Origin: an uncultured Peptococcaceae bacterium
GTDB taxonomy: Bacteria; Bacillota; Limnochordia; Darwinibacteriales; Darwinibacteriaceae
Length of the DNA stretch: 8,153 bases
Assembly (NCBI GenBank): GCA_937988745.1
Contig: CALKAR010000071.1
Location: 1 to 8,153 of the forward strand
Direction: 5' to 3'
Positions 1 through 5,459 of the stretch are shown piece after piece. The translations under genes were made by a program, and so were the position numbers. The notes beneath the pieces are model-generated. The model was not told the origin of the DNA. It saw only the letters and a program-made list of their open reading frames with translations, and ran no database searches. Positions within the stretch are counted from its first letter, which is position 1. Each line of letters starts with the position of its first letter.

Positions 1-48
1 TGCATACTTATAACGAGCAAACAGGGCAAAATGTTGGTGTCGAAAAAT

Positions 49-62
49 GAATTACCTAATTC
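49..62. promoter_or_regulatory. 14-bp palindrome upstream of the TetR gene promoter
   Basis: GAATTACCTAATTC has perfect 6-bp arms around a central CC and ends immediately before the -35 hexamer of the tetR-like gene. A site in this position could bind an activator or a second regulator. It is AT-rich and could be chance; no second copy was noticed in the window. Confidence 0.25.
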
Positions 63-92
63 TTGACAAAACAAGCCATTATGTGGCACAAT
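63..92 (+). promoter_or_regulatory. Sigma-A-like promoter of the TetR-family gene
   Basis: A perfect -35 hexamer TTGACA (63-68) is followed after 18 bases by CACAAT (87-92), which matches four of six -10 positions. The expected start, near 98-100, falls inside the palindromic operator at 97-116, so a repressor bound there would block transcription. The start codon is about 35 bases further on. Confidence 0.6.
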
Positions 93-96
93 GAAA

Positions 97-116
97 TTGA
101 CCAACCGGTCAGTAAA
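97..116. promoter_or_regulatory. Candidate TetR-type operator, copy 1 (autoregulatory)
   Basis: TTGACCAACCGGTCAGTAAA is an imperfect palindrome centred on ACCGGT (14 of 20 positions symmetric). Its first 17 bases recur exactly at 886-902, in front of the next gene. Its position over the expected transcription start of the TetR gene suggests autorepression. GACC/GGTC-centred palindromes are familiar operators of TetR-family proteins. The link to this regulator is inferred from position and duplication. Confidence 0.7.
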
Positions 117-133
117 GACGGAGGACAGACGAG

Positions 134-853
134 ATGAATACTGCTAACCACGACGACCCCCGAGCACGTATTTTGAATGCATCCATCGAGCTATTTTCGC
201 AAAAAGGCTATGATGCCACACGCGTCAGTGAGATCGCTGAATCGGCTGAGGTCAATAAATCCCTGATTTACTACTACTTCAAGAGCAAGGAAGAGATCCT
301 CGACACTCTCCTCGATGCGCTCATGAACCAGTTAACTGCTCTTTCCATGGACTTTATTGATAATTTCGTCGTCCCCATGATCAAGGACGGAAGATTAGAT
401 ATCGACGGTGATCGCTTCGAGTTTGTCGACAGCGCAGCTGCCGAATACTTCAAGGACCACTTAACCACACATTACGAACGATTGGTAGACTATTTGCTCA
501 AAGAGCGCTCCGTGGTGCGCATCCTGATGTTCGAATCCCTCCGCCACGGAAGAAAGCATGACAGCAGCCTGTTTCGCTTCTTTGAACTCCTTGATAAAAA
601 CCCGAGCAATCCTGCATACAGCACAATCCGCAGTGCTGATGAAGACTTTGAATACTCCGATGACACAGTGTTCTTTAAGTTTTTCTTCTCACTGATCCCG
701 CTGGTGAGCATCGCGGCGTATTATGATGAATACAAGGCGAAAAGTCTCTTAAGTGATGAAAGGATGAAGGAGTTAACGCTGCGTTCGTTGGAGATGCTGG
801 TTAAAGGTGCGCAGGACCGGTATATATACGTATTCACAGCAATGGAGAGTTAA
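134..853 (+). CDS. TetR/AcrR-family transcriptional regulator
   Basis: A 239-residue DNA-binding regulator of the TetR family. The N-terminal 60 residues form the typical three-helix domain: a first helix RILNASIELFSQKGY, then the helix-turn-helix at about residues 30-49 ending in SLIYYYFKSKEEIL, the family hallmark. The rest, about 180 residues, is the variable ligand-binding and dimer domain. It is longer than many family members and gives no clue to the ligand. The ATG at 134 is chosen because GGAGG (120-124) lies nine bases upstream and the whole domain follows. A palindrome at 97-116 overlaps the expected promoter start, and the same sequence stands at 886-905 before the next gene, so the protein most likely represses itself and the small membrane protein gene downstream. 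The inducer is unknown. Confidence 0.93.
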   Translation: MNTANHDDPRARILNASIELFSQKGYDATRVSEIAESAEVNKSLIYYYFKSKEEILDTLLDALMNQLTALSMDFIDNFVVPMIKDGRLDIDGDRFEFVDSAAAEYFKDHLTTHYERLVDYLLKERSVVRILMFESLRHGRKHDSSLFRFFELLDKNPSNPAYSTIRSADEDFEYSDDTVFFKFFFSLIPLVSIAAYYDEYKAKSLLSDERMKELTLRSLEMLVKGAQDRYIYVFTAMES

Positions 854-885
854 CCTAATGGGTTACTCTTTCATTTTCACCAGGC

Positions 886-905
886 TTGACCAACCGGTCA
901 GTCAA
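886..905. promoter_or_regulatory. Candidate TetR-type operator, copy 2
   Basis: TTGACCAACCGGTCAGTCAA is the better of the two copies, symmetric at 16 of 20 positions with intact TTGAC/GTCAA ends. It shares its first 17 bases exactly with 97-113. It lies 70 bases before the start codon of the 54-residue membrane protein gene. Its first six bases, TTGACC, can also serve as a -35 hexamer, so a bound repressor would block that promoter. Confidence 0.7.
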
Positions 906-914
906 GCTTATCGG
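886..914 (+). promoter_or_regulatory. Possible promoter of the small membrane protein gene
   Basis: TTGACC (886-891, five of six matches) is followed after 17 bases by TATCGG (909-914), which matches only three of six. The -35 is good and the -10 weak, so this is the best candidate seen rather than a clear promoter. The gene could instead be read through from the regulator gene, since no terminator hairpin was seen between 854 and 974. Confidence 0.35.
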
Positions 915-974
915 TTATGCATGTTTCATCCCTGCAGCGAAGCGTACTGATAAAAAAACTGGGGAGGTAGTCTC

Positions 975-1139
975 ATGACCAACAAAACCAAACTGGTTGT
1001 TACTGGTTGGATTATTGCTGCGTTGGGTGTTCTGGGCTTCTTCAGCTGGTTTCCCGTTGGACAGGGACCTGTCTGGTATCAGATTGTGAAGGTCGCAGCT
1101 GGACTGTACTTGGCACTGTTCAGTAAGGAAGATGCATAA
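975..1139 (+). CDS. Small two-helix membrane protein of unknown function (54 aa)
   Basis: A short gene supported by a strong ribosome binding site, GGGGAGGT (961-968), six bases before the ATG. It starts MTNKTKLVVTGWIIAALGVL and ends FSKEDA. Residues 6-26 and about 33-50 are hydrophobic and likely cross the membrane as a hairpin, joined by a short Gly/Pro loop (PVGQGP). A Lys-rich N-terminus and a charged C-terminal KEDA tail flank them; both ends are probably cytoplasmic by the positive-inside rule. I do not recognise the family. A TetR-type operator lies upstream and a stem-loop follows downstream. The gene is therefore probably the regulated product of the neighbouring regulator, perhaps a membrane stress or envelope protein; that role is a guess. 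Confidence 0.8.
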   Translation: MTNKTKLVVTGWIIAALGVLGFFSWFPVGQGPVWYQIVKVAAGLYLALFSKEDA

Positions 1140-1174
1140 CGCTTAAGGAGACTGTGCTGCAGGGGTGTTTACAT

Positions 1175-1200
1175 GGAGGGTGCGTCGAAACGCACCCTCC
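1175..1200 (+). terminator. Perfect 11-bp stem-loop after the small membrane protein gene
   Basis: GGAGGGTGCGT (1175-1185) pairs perfectly with ACGCACCCTCC (1190-1200) across a CGAA loop. It lies 35 bases after the small gene's stop. The following TGATTTCAT is a poor uridine tract, so termination may be inefficient. On the minus strand the loop reads TTCG, a very stable tetraloop, and no T run follows there either. It most likely ends or protects the plus-strand transcript. Confidence 0.55.
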
Positions 1201-1219
1201 TGATTTCATACAGCAATAA

Positions 1220-1247
1220 GCCACCAGCATACTGAGACGCTGGTGGC
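1220..1247 (-). terminator. Terminator of the SPFH / ribbon-helix-helix unit
   Basis: GCCACCAGC and GCTGGTGGC form a perfect 9-bp stem with a 10-base loop. Read on the minus strand, it begins seven bases after the stop codon of the ribbon-helix-helix gene and is followed by TTATTGCT, a modest T-rich tail. Together with the hairpin at 1175-1200, it separates two convergent transcription units. Confidence 0.6.
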
Positions 1248-1253
1248 AGCTCT

Positions 1254-1448
1254 TTACTGGTCACTTGTCTGCTTCTCGGTCAGCTCGTCAGGGATATAAC
1301 CGCCGTTTTTCTTTCTCTGACGAACGCATAAGGTCAGCAGATACTCAATTTGACCGTTTATCGAACGGAAATCCTCGGCCGCCCAGGATGCGATTTCGTC
1401 GTAGAGCTTCTGGGATATCCGCAGGGGAACCTGTTTCTTCTTGCCCAT
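1254..1448 (-). CDS. Arc-like ribbon-helix-helix DNA-binding protein (64 aa)
   Basis: A 64-residue protein with the layout of Arc-type ribbon-helix-helix repressors. A basic N-terminus leads into a beta strand (VPLRIS, residues 7-12). Helix A follows at about residues 14-27 and helix B at about 29-47, opening with RSINGQIEYLL. That segment closely resembles the RSVNSEI segment of phage P22 Arc. In the family the strand pairs with that of a second subunit and inserts into the major groove. The gene starts one base after the SPFH stop codon and has no clear ribosome binding site of its own, so it is probably translated by coupling. It may control its own operon, but no repeated operator was found upstream of the SPFH gene. 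An antitoxin role is possible in principle, but no toxin is next to it. Confidence 0.85.
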   Translation of the reverse strand: MGKKKQVPLRISQKLYDEIASWAAEDFRSINGQIEYLLTLCVRQRKKNGGYIPDELTEKQTSDQ

Positions 1449-1449
1449 C

Positions 1450-2457
1450 TTAATACAGGCTGCCGCTGTTTACCACTGGCTGTACGTCGCGATTACCGCA
1501 GAGGACAACCAGCAGATTAGATACCATGGCGGCCTTACGCTCCTCATCAAGTTCGAGTGCTTCGTTCTCTTCGAGTTTCTCCAGAGCCATCTCGACAATG
1601 CTGACAGCGCCTTCCACAATCATCTTTCTAGCATCTACAATGGCGCTGGCCTGCTGCCGCTGCAGCATAACGGCAGCGATTTCTGGAGCGTAAGCAAGAT
1701 AGGTGATTCGGACTTCGAGGATTTCCAGACCGGCATCTTCAACCTTTTCCTGAAGCTGCTGGCGAATTCGCTCAGCTACCACTGAACTAGAACCCCGCAG
1801 GCTCCCCTCATCAGGAATCCCATCGCCTGTTGTATCAATGCCTGGAGCCACATCATATGGGTAAATGCGCACTATATCGCGCACCGCACTGTCGCACTGC
1901 AGAGAAAGGTATTCTTTGTAGTTATCCACATTGAAGACTGCTTGAGCCGTATCTACAACCCGCCACACAACAGCGACTCCAATTTCCACAGGGTTTCCTA
2001 AAGCATCATTGATCTTCTGCTTGGAGTTGTTCAACGTCATGATCTTGAGCGATATCTTCTTCCCAGAAGGCACACCGCTTCCCGTTTGAGCTGCCGCTGT
2101 TGCCGCCTGCTCCACATCCCCACTCTGCCCCAACCGAGTTTGGGCTGCCGGATTGACTGCCGTGGAAAAAGGATTGACGTAATAAAAGCCCGGCTCTTTT
2201 AAAGTGCCGATATACTTTCCAAACAGCGTCAAAACCAAAGCTTCTTCTGGCTTAATCACTTTAAGGCCCAGCATTGGAATCCAGCCGAGCACCATCCAGG
2301 TAATGCTTACACCTAAGGGAATCCCCCCGGCCACATGTGCCCCTCTATTAACGAGGATACCTCCAAATATGATCCCACCAATGGCAGCTAGATAGAGCAA
2401 AATAAACAGCATCAAAAATGGCATACCTGGTCTAGCTTGCAGTGTTTTTTCTCGCAT
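1450..2457 (-). CDS. SPFH/Band 7 domain membrane protein
   Basis: A 335-residue member of the SPFH (stomatin/prohibitin/flotillin/HflK) superfamily. Two hydrophobic segments lie at residues 13-35 and about 43-65. The Band 7 domain follows, with the typical opening VIKPEEALVLTLFGKYIGTL, then GFYYVNPF and a core around residues 155-200. The helical stretch after it holds LAYAPEIAAVMLQRQQASAIVDARK, characteristic of the branch related to stomatins. Such proteins oligomerise into membrane scaffolds; the cargo here is unknown. Two stretches look inserted: an Ala/Gln/Gly-rich segment (about 98-132) and a DTTGDGIPDE loop (208-217). The ATG at 2457 has a strong site, AAGGGGGAAA, four bases away. The gene is followed at one base by the ribbon-helix-helix gene. 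It is not a flotillin, because the long flotillin coiled coil is absent. Confidence 0.92.
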   Translation of the reverse strand: MREKTLQARPGMPFLMLFILLYLAAIGGIIFGGILVNRGAHVAGGIPLGVSITWMVLGWIPMLGLKVIKPEEALVLTLFGKYIGTLKEPGFYYVNPFSTAVNPAAQTRLGQSGDVEQAATAAAQTGSGVPSGKKISLKIMTLNNSKQKINDALGNPVEIGVAVVWRVVDTAQAVFNVDNYKEYLSLQCDSAVRDIVRIYPYDVAPGIDTTGDGIPDEGSLRGSSSVVAERIRQQLQEKVEDAGLEILEVRITYLAYAPEIAAVMLQRQQASAIVDARKMIVEGAVSIVEMALEKLEENEALELDEERKAAMVSNLLVVLCGNRDVQPVVNSGSLY

Positions 2458-2490
2458 AACTTTCCCCCTTCATATTGTCCTGATATATTA

Positions 2491-2519
2491 ATGATATCAT
2501 ATTGGTATAGATCATCCAA
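2491..2519 (-). promoter_or_regulatory. Candidate promoter of the SPFH gene
   Basis: On the minus strand, TTGGAT (2514-2519) and TATCAT (2491-2496, five of six -10 matches) are 17 bases apart, giving a leader of about 30 bases. The -10 lies inside a perfect 10-bp palindrome, ATGATATCAT (2491-2500). No ECF-type motif (TGAAAC with CGTA), as used by Bacillus SigW for envelope stress genes, was seen. Confidence 0.45.
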
Positions 2520-2539
2520 GGCAATTGTGGCGAAGCGAC

Positions 2540-2580
2540 AAAAAAAGCACGTCTTTCCTCTTTTGGAGGATTGACGTGCT
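2540..2580 (-). terminator. Intrinsic terminator of the ROK kinase gene
   Basis: On the minus strand, AGCACGTC pairs with GACGTGCT (2573-2580 with 2546-2553). An inner stem TCCTC/GAGGA continues the hairpin after a small internal loop, and a run of seven T residues follows (A run at 2540-2546 on the plus strand). It begins 12 bases after the kinase stop codon. This is the clearest terminator in the window and ends the sugar locus. Confidence 0.9.
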
Positions 2581-2591
2581 TGTGTTATACG

Positions 2592-3539
2592 TTACGCAAT
2601 TGCTTTTTCCCGTACTTCGCTGTCTAAGATAAGCTTTGCTGCTCCATAGATCCCCGCATTGTTGCCGAGGTGAGCCTGCACAATCTCAGCTTCAGCCTTG
2701 GCGAATACGGAATGTTTGGCGTAGTATTTTGCGATCATGTCGATCAGAAAGTCACCTGCATTCGAAAGCCCGCCGCCAATGACATACAGCTCAGGGTCAA
2801 TGATCTGACTGATATCCGTCAGAGTCTTACCCAGGATCTCCATACAGTATTCCACAGTCTCAAGAGCAAGAGCATCTCCGTCTTTGGCTGCATCGACAAC
2901 GTCTTTAGCTGTGAAGTCTTCTCTGCCGTAGAGGCTGCATTCTTCAGGATTCTGAGCTTTAGCCAAAGCTCTCTTCATCTGGGTTACGACTCCGGTTGCG
3001 GAAGAATACTGCTCAAGGCACCCTCTACCGCCGCAGTTGCAGAGCTCTGGTTCCTCAGGATTGACAGTTATGTGTCCAATTTCCCCTGCCACTCCTCTGA
3101 GGCCGTTGAGGACCTTTCCGTTGAGGACTAGCCCACCGCCAACACCTGTTCCTAAGGTGACCATGACAAGGTTCTTATACCCCTGCCCTGCTCCCCGCCA
3201 CATTTCGCCTAATGCAGCGGCGTTAGCATCGTTGGTTGCGGCAATGGGGACATCGCCTAAGAACTTGGACAGCTCTGTTTGGAAATTGATGTTCCGCAGC
3301 CCTAAATTTACGCAGGCTGATACGAAACCATCGTCTTGTACTGGACCGGGTACACCCAATCCTACGCCGAGCAGCTTGTTATTGCCCACTTTGTTAGTAA
3401 CTTCCTCGGCGATATCTTTAATGAGACCTTCACCAATCTGGGTTTTCTTCTTCCACTGCTCGAGCAGCGTCCCATTGGCGTCAAACAGTCCAAATTTGAT
3501 GTCAGTTCCGCCGACATCAACACCGATACAGAAATTCAT
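2592..3539 (-). CDS. glcK: ROK-family sugar kinase, probable glucokinase
   Basis: A 315-residue cytoplasmic kinase of the ROK family, which phosphorylates glucose or a related hexose with ATP. The phosphate loop is DVGGTDIK (8-15). TNDANAAALGE (102-112) carries the catalytic Asp104. LGTGVGGG (129-136) belongs to the ROK signature. GEIGH (152-156) supplies sugar-binding Glu153 and zinc ligand His156, and CNCGGRGCLE (167-176) gives the three cysteine zinc ligands. All key residues are present and the length is normal for glucokinases. There is no N-terminal helix-turn-helix, so it is not a ROK repressor. The ATG at 3539 has GGAGAG upstream at a rather long spacing. It follows the permease gene after a 120-base gap with its own candidate promoter, and probably phosphorylates the sugar taken up by the upstream transporter. 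Specificity for glucose over fructose, mannose or allose is inferred. Confidence 0.9.
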   Translation of the reverse strand: MNFCIGVDVGGTDIKFGLFDANGTLLEQWKKKTQIGEGLIKDIAEEVTNKVGNNKLLGVGLGVPGPVQDDGFVSACVNLGLRNINFQTELSKFLGDVPIAATNDANAAALGEMWRGAGQGYKNLVMVTLGTGVGGGLVLNGKVLNGLRGVAGEIGHITVNPEEPELCNCGGRGCLEQYSSATGVVTQMKRALAKAQNPEECSLYGREDFTAKDVVDAAKDGDALALETVEYCMEILGKTLTDISQIIDPELYVIGGGLSNAGDFLIDMIAKYYAKHSVFAKAEAEIVQAHLGNNAGIYGAAKLILDSEVREKAIA

Positions 3540-3574
3540 ACTAGACTTCTCTCCATCTACATGTGTTATTTAAT

Positions 3575-3607
3575 CTAGGCTGCCATCCTAGAGTGTGTCC
3601 AACACTC
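3575..3607. promoter_or_regulatory. Two adjacent short hairpins in the kinase leader
   Basis: Two inverted repeats stand back to back. CTAGG pairs with CCTAG (3575-3579, 3587-3591), and GAGTGT pairs with ACACTC (3591-3596, 3602-3607). On the minus strand they fall at and just after the predicted start of the kinase transcript. No T tract follows, so they are not an obvious terminator. They could be an operator or a 5' stabilising element. Confidence 0.35.
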
Positions 3608-3609
3608 CT

Positions 3610-3638
3610 ACTATACCATTAAAATCACGAATGACCAA
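3610..3638 (-). promoter_or_regulatory. Internal promoter for the ROK kinase gene
   Basis: On the minus strand, TTGGTC (3633-3638) is followed after 17 bases by TATAGT (3610-3615, five of six matches). It is preceded by TG at the extended -10 position. This would let the kinase be made independently of the transporter. No strong terminator separates the permease gene from this point, so read-through from the operon is also likely. Confidence 0.6.
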
Positions 3639-3662
3639 CTAGTTTCTCCCCATCTATGCACT

Positions 3663-4487
3663 TTAACCTTTGAGGCCAGTGAGAGTAATACCGCGCACAA
3701 AGGTCTTCTGCATAAACAGGAAGACAATGATGATGGGAATTACACTAATGGTGGCACCTGTCATAACTAAACCCATGTCAGTCCAGTACTGTCCCTGGAA
3801 CATCCTCAGACCCAACGGAAGAGTGTACTGTTCCTGCGAAGACAGGACAATCAAAGGCCAGAGAAAACTGTTCCACTGTCCCATAAAGGTAAAGATGGCC
3901 AGCGCGGAAAGAGACGCCTTAGCCTGCGGTAAGATGAGCCGCCAGAAGATCATAAATTCCGATGCACCGTCTATTCTGCCCGCTTCAATAAATTCATTAG
4001 GAATGCTCTGCATAGCCTGCCGCATCAGGAAGATTCCAAAAACGTTGCCTAAAGAAGGCAGGATAATCGCCCAGTGTGTGTTGACTAGCCCCACTTTGCC
4101 CAGTAAAAGGTATAGGGGAATCATGGTAACTGCACCAGGAACCATCATAGTAGAAAGCAGGCCTAAGAAAATGGCGTTACGGAATTTAAACTGGAATTTC
4201 TCGAATACATATCCCACAATGGCGGAAGTAAACAGCACGGCAAGGGTAACTGTCACAGCAATGTACAAGCTGTTAAAGAAGAATCTGCCAAACTGCAGCT
4301 CACTTACTACCCGCCAGTAGCGTTCAAAGGTGATCTCGGTAGGAAAGATCACTGGGGGAATCTTCATTACTTCGCCGGGTATCTTTATGCTGGTGGTGAT
4401 CATCCAGTAAAATGGAAAAACCATGGTAAGGCCACCGGCCAGCAGGATTACCCACTTAATAAATCCAAGCACCCTTCTCTTCCACAT
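3663..4487 (-). CDS. CUT1 sugar ABC transporter permease, MalG type
   Basis: The second inner-membrane subunit of a carbohydrate ABC importer, about 274 residues with around six membrane helices, a usual MalG-family length. The cytoplasmic EAA loop, which docks on the ATPase, reads FIEAGRIDGASEFMIFWRLI at residues 166-185. The C-terminus ends in FVRGITLTGLKG, the typical MalG tail. I choose the ATG at 4487 because AGGGGG (4496-4501) lies eight bases before it. An in-frame GTG at 4496 would add three residues but overlaps that binding site. The site also overlaps the stop codon of the upstream permease gene, so translation of the two is closely linked. It pairs with the MalF-type permease. No ATPase gene is in the operon, so a shared MsmX/UgpC-type ATPase elsewhere is expected. 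Confidence 0.92.
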   Translation of the reverse strand: MWKRRVLGFIKWVILLAGGLTMVFPFYWMITTSIKIPGEVMKIPPVIFPTEITFERYWRVVSELQFGRFFFNSLYIAVTVTLAVLFTSAIVGYVFEKFQFKFRNAIFLGLLSTMMVPGAVTMIPLYLLLGKVGLVNTHWAIILPSLGNVFGIFLMRQAMQSIPNEFIEAGRIDGASEFMIFWRLILPQAKASLSALAIFTFMGQWNSFLWPLIVLSSQEQYTLPLGLRMFQGQYWTDMGLVMTGATISVIPIIIVFLFMQKTFVRGITLTGLKG

Positions 4488-4499
4488 GCCGCACACCCC

Positions 4500-5387
4500 C
4501 TAGTGTTCCACCTGATTGCGAGAAACGATTTTGAACTGAATCAGTGTCAGAGTAACTATAATTGCAAACAGCATAAATGCCATTGCAGAAGCTCTGCCCA
4601 TCTGGTAGTAGCTGAATGCTCTGGTGTATAAGAGTTCAATAAAGCCGCGGGTTGAATTCAATGGACCCTTCATAACATAGAGCTGGTCGAATACTTGGAA
4701 ACCAGTAATGAAGCCGGTGATTAACAGATAAACAAAGGTCGGCCGCAAGAGCGGCAGAGTGATATACCAGGTTTTCTGCCAGGTGTTGGCCCCGTCGACT
4801 TGGGCTGCCTCGTAATAAGATTCAGGGATTGCATTTAGCCCGGCAAGGAAAATAACGATCGTGTAGCCCATGCCCTGCCAGATCGAAGCAGCAATGGCTG
4901 AGGGCAGCGCTGTTGTAGGCGATGAAAGCCACATCTGCCGAGGGATTCCAAAGAGTTTTAGTACTTCGTTTAAAAGGCCAAAGCGCGGCTGATACAACCA
5001 ACCCCAGATAACACCTACGGCTACGAGTGAAGTCATGACGGGGAGAAAATAAATGGTTCTGAGAACTGCCTGCCCCCGCTTGACACTGTTAATTAAGAGA
5101 GCAAAAAACAGAGCAAAAGCGCCACCAATAAAGACCGTTGTGACCGCGAACTTCGCAGTAACTATGAGGGAACTGACTAAATGGGTATCACCAATTAAGG
5201 CCTTGTAGTTGTCGAGAGCGACAAACTTCGGTGGGTTCAAAAAGTCCATTTCATGAAAGCTGATATAAAACGCGTAGAAGATGGGGATGACATTGAAAAA
5301 TAGAAAGAACAGGATGGTTGGGATCAGAACTGCCAGTACAAAGCGCTTTTTGGCATCGATTGCTTTGATTCTTTCCACCAGAGACAT
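4500..5387 (-). CDS. CUT1 sugar ABC transporter permease, MalF type
   Basis: The first inner-membrane subunit of the sugar importer, 295 residues. A charged cytoplasmic N-terminus precedes the first helix (about 17-42), and five further helices follow. The EAA loop, the ATPase contact, is YYEAAQVDGANTWQKTWYIT at residues 191-210. The stretch LDNYKALIGD before helix two is typical of this family. The ATG at 5387 has AAAGGGGGAAAG five bases upstream. It lies between the binding-protein gene, which it follows after a 72-base gap holding a long hairpin, and the MalG-type permease. It forms the channel with that permease. The substrate cannot be told from the sequence; the family carries oligosaccharides, glycosides and polyols. 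Confidence 0.93.
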   Translation of the reverse strand: MSLVERIKAIDAKKRFVLAVLIPTILFFLFFNVIPIFYAFYISFHEMDFLNPPKFVALDNYKALIGDTHLVSSLIVTAKFAVTTVFIGGAFALFFALLINSVKRGQAVLRTIYFLPVMTSLVAVGVIWGWLYQPRFGLLNEVLKLFGIPRQMWLSSPTTALPSAIAASIWQGMGYTIVIFLAGLNAIPESYYEAAQVDGANTWQKTWYITLPLLRPTFVYLLITGFITGFQVFDQLYVMKGPLNSTRGFIELLYTRAFSYYQMGRASAMAFMLFAIIVTLTLIQFKIVSRNQVEH

Positions 5388-5411
5388 GCACTTTCCCCCT
5401 TTGTTGGGCGG

Positions 5412-5442
5412 TTAAGAGGGGATGGCGGACATCCCCTCTTAA
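5412..5442 (-). other. 13-bp intercistronic stem-loop between binding protein and permease genes
   Basis: TTAAGAGGGGATG (5412-5424) pairs perfectly with CATCCCCTCTTAA (5430-5442) around a five-base loop. It sits in the short gap after the binding-protein stop. On the minus strand the stem is followed by CCGCCCAACAAAGG with no T tract, so it is unlikely to be a full terminator. Similar hairpins after malE-like genes protect the upstream message and raise binding-protein output relative to the permeases. Confidence 0.75.
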
Positions 5443-5459
5443 GTTTGTTCCAATATTCC

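Noticed and set aside
1174..1236. 20-codon plus-strand frame starting in the hairpin after the small membrane protein gene
   Set aside because: Most of it is the two hairpins; the nearest AAGGAG is over 20 bases away, and the composition is not protein-like.
1254..1448. Toxin-antitoxin system based on the ribbon-helix-helix protein
   Set aside because: No toxin-like partner is adjacent. The only coupled gene encodes a 335-residue SPFH membrane protein.
1441..1785. 114-codon plus-strand frame opposite the SPFH gene
   Set aside because: It lies wholly opposite a well-supported gene, has no ribosome binding site and no recognisable domain.
1450..2457. Flotillin (FloT) identity for the SPFH protein
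   Set aside because: It lacks the long C-terminal coiled coil with Glu-Ala repeats, and no NfeD-like gene is next to it.
2670..3578. Several plus-strand open frames opposite the ROK kinase gene
   Set aside because: The kinase frame has all its family motifs and a terminator. The opposite frames lack ribosome binding sites and domains and are shadows of it.
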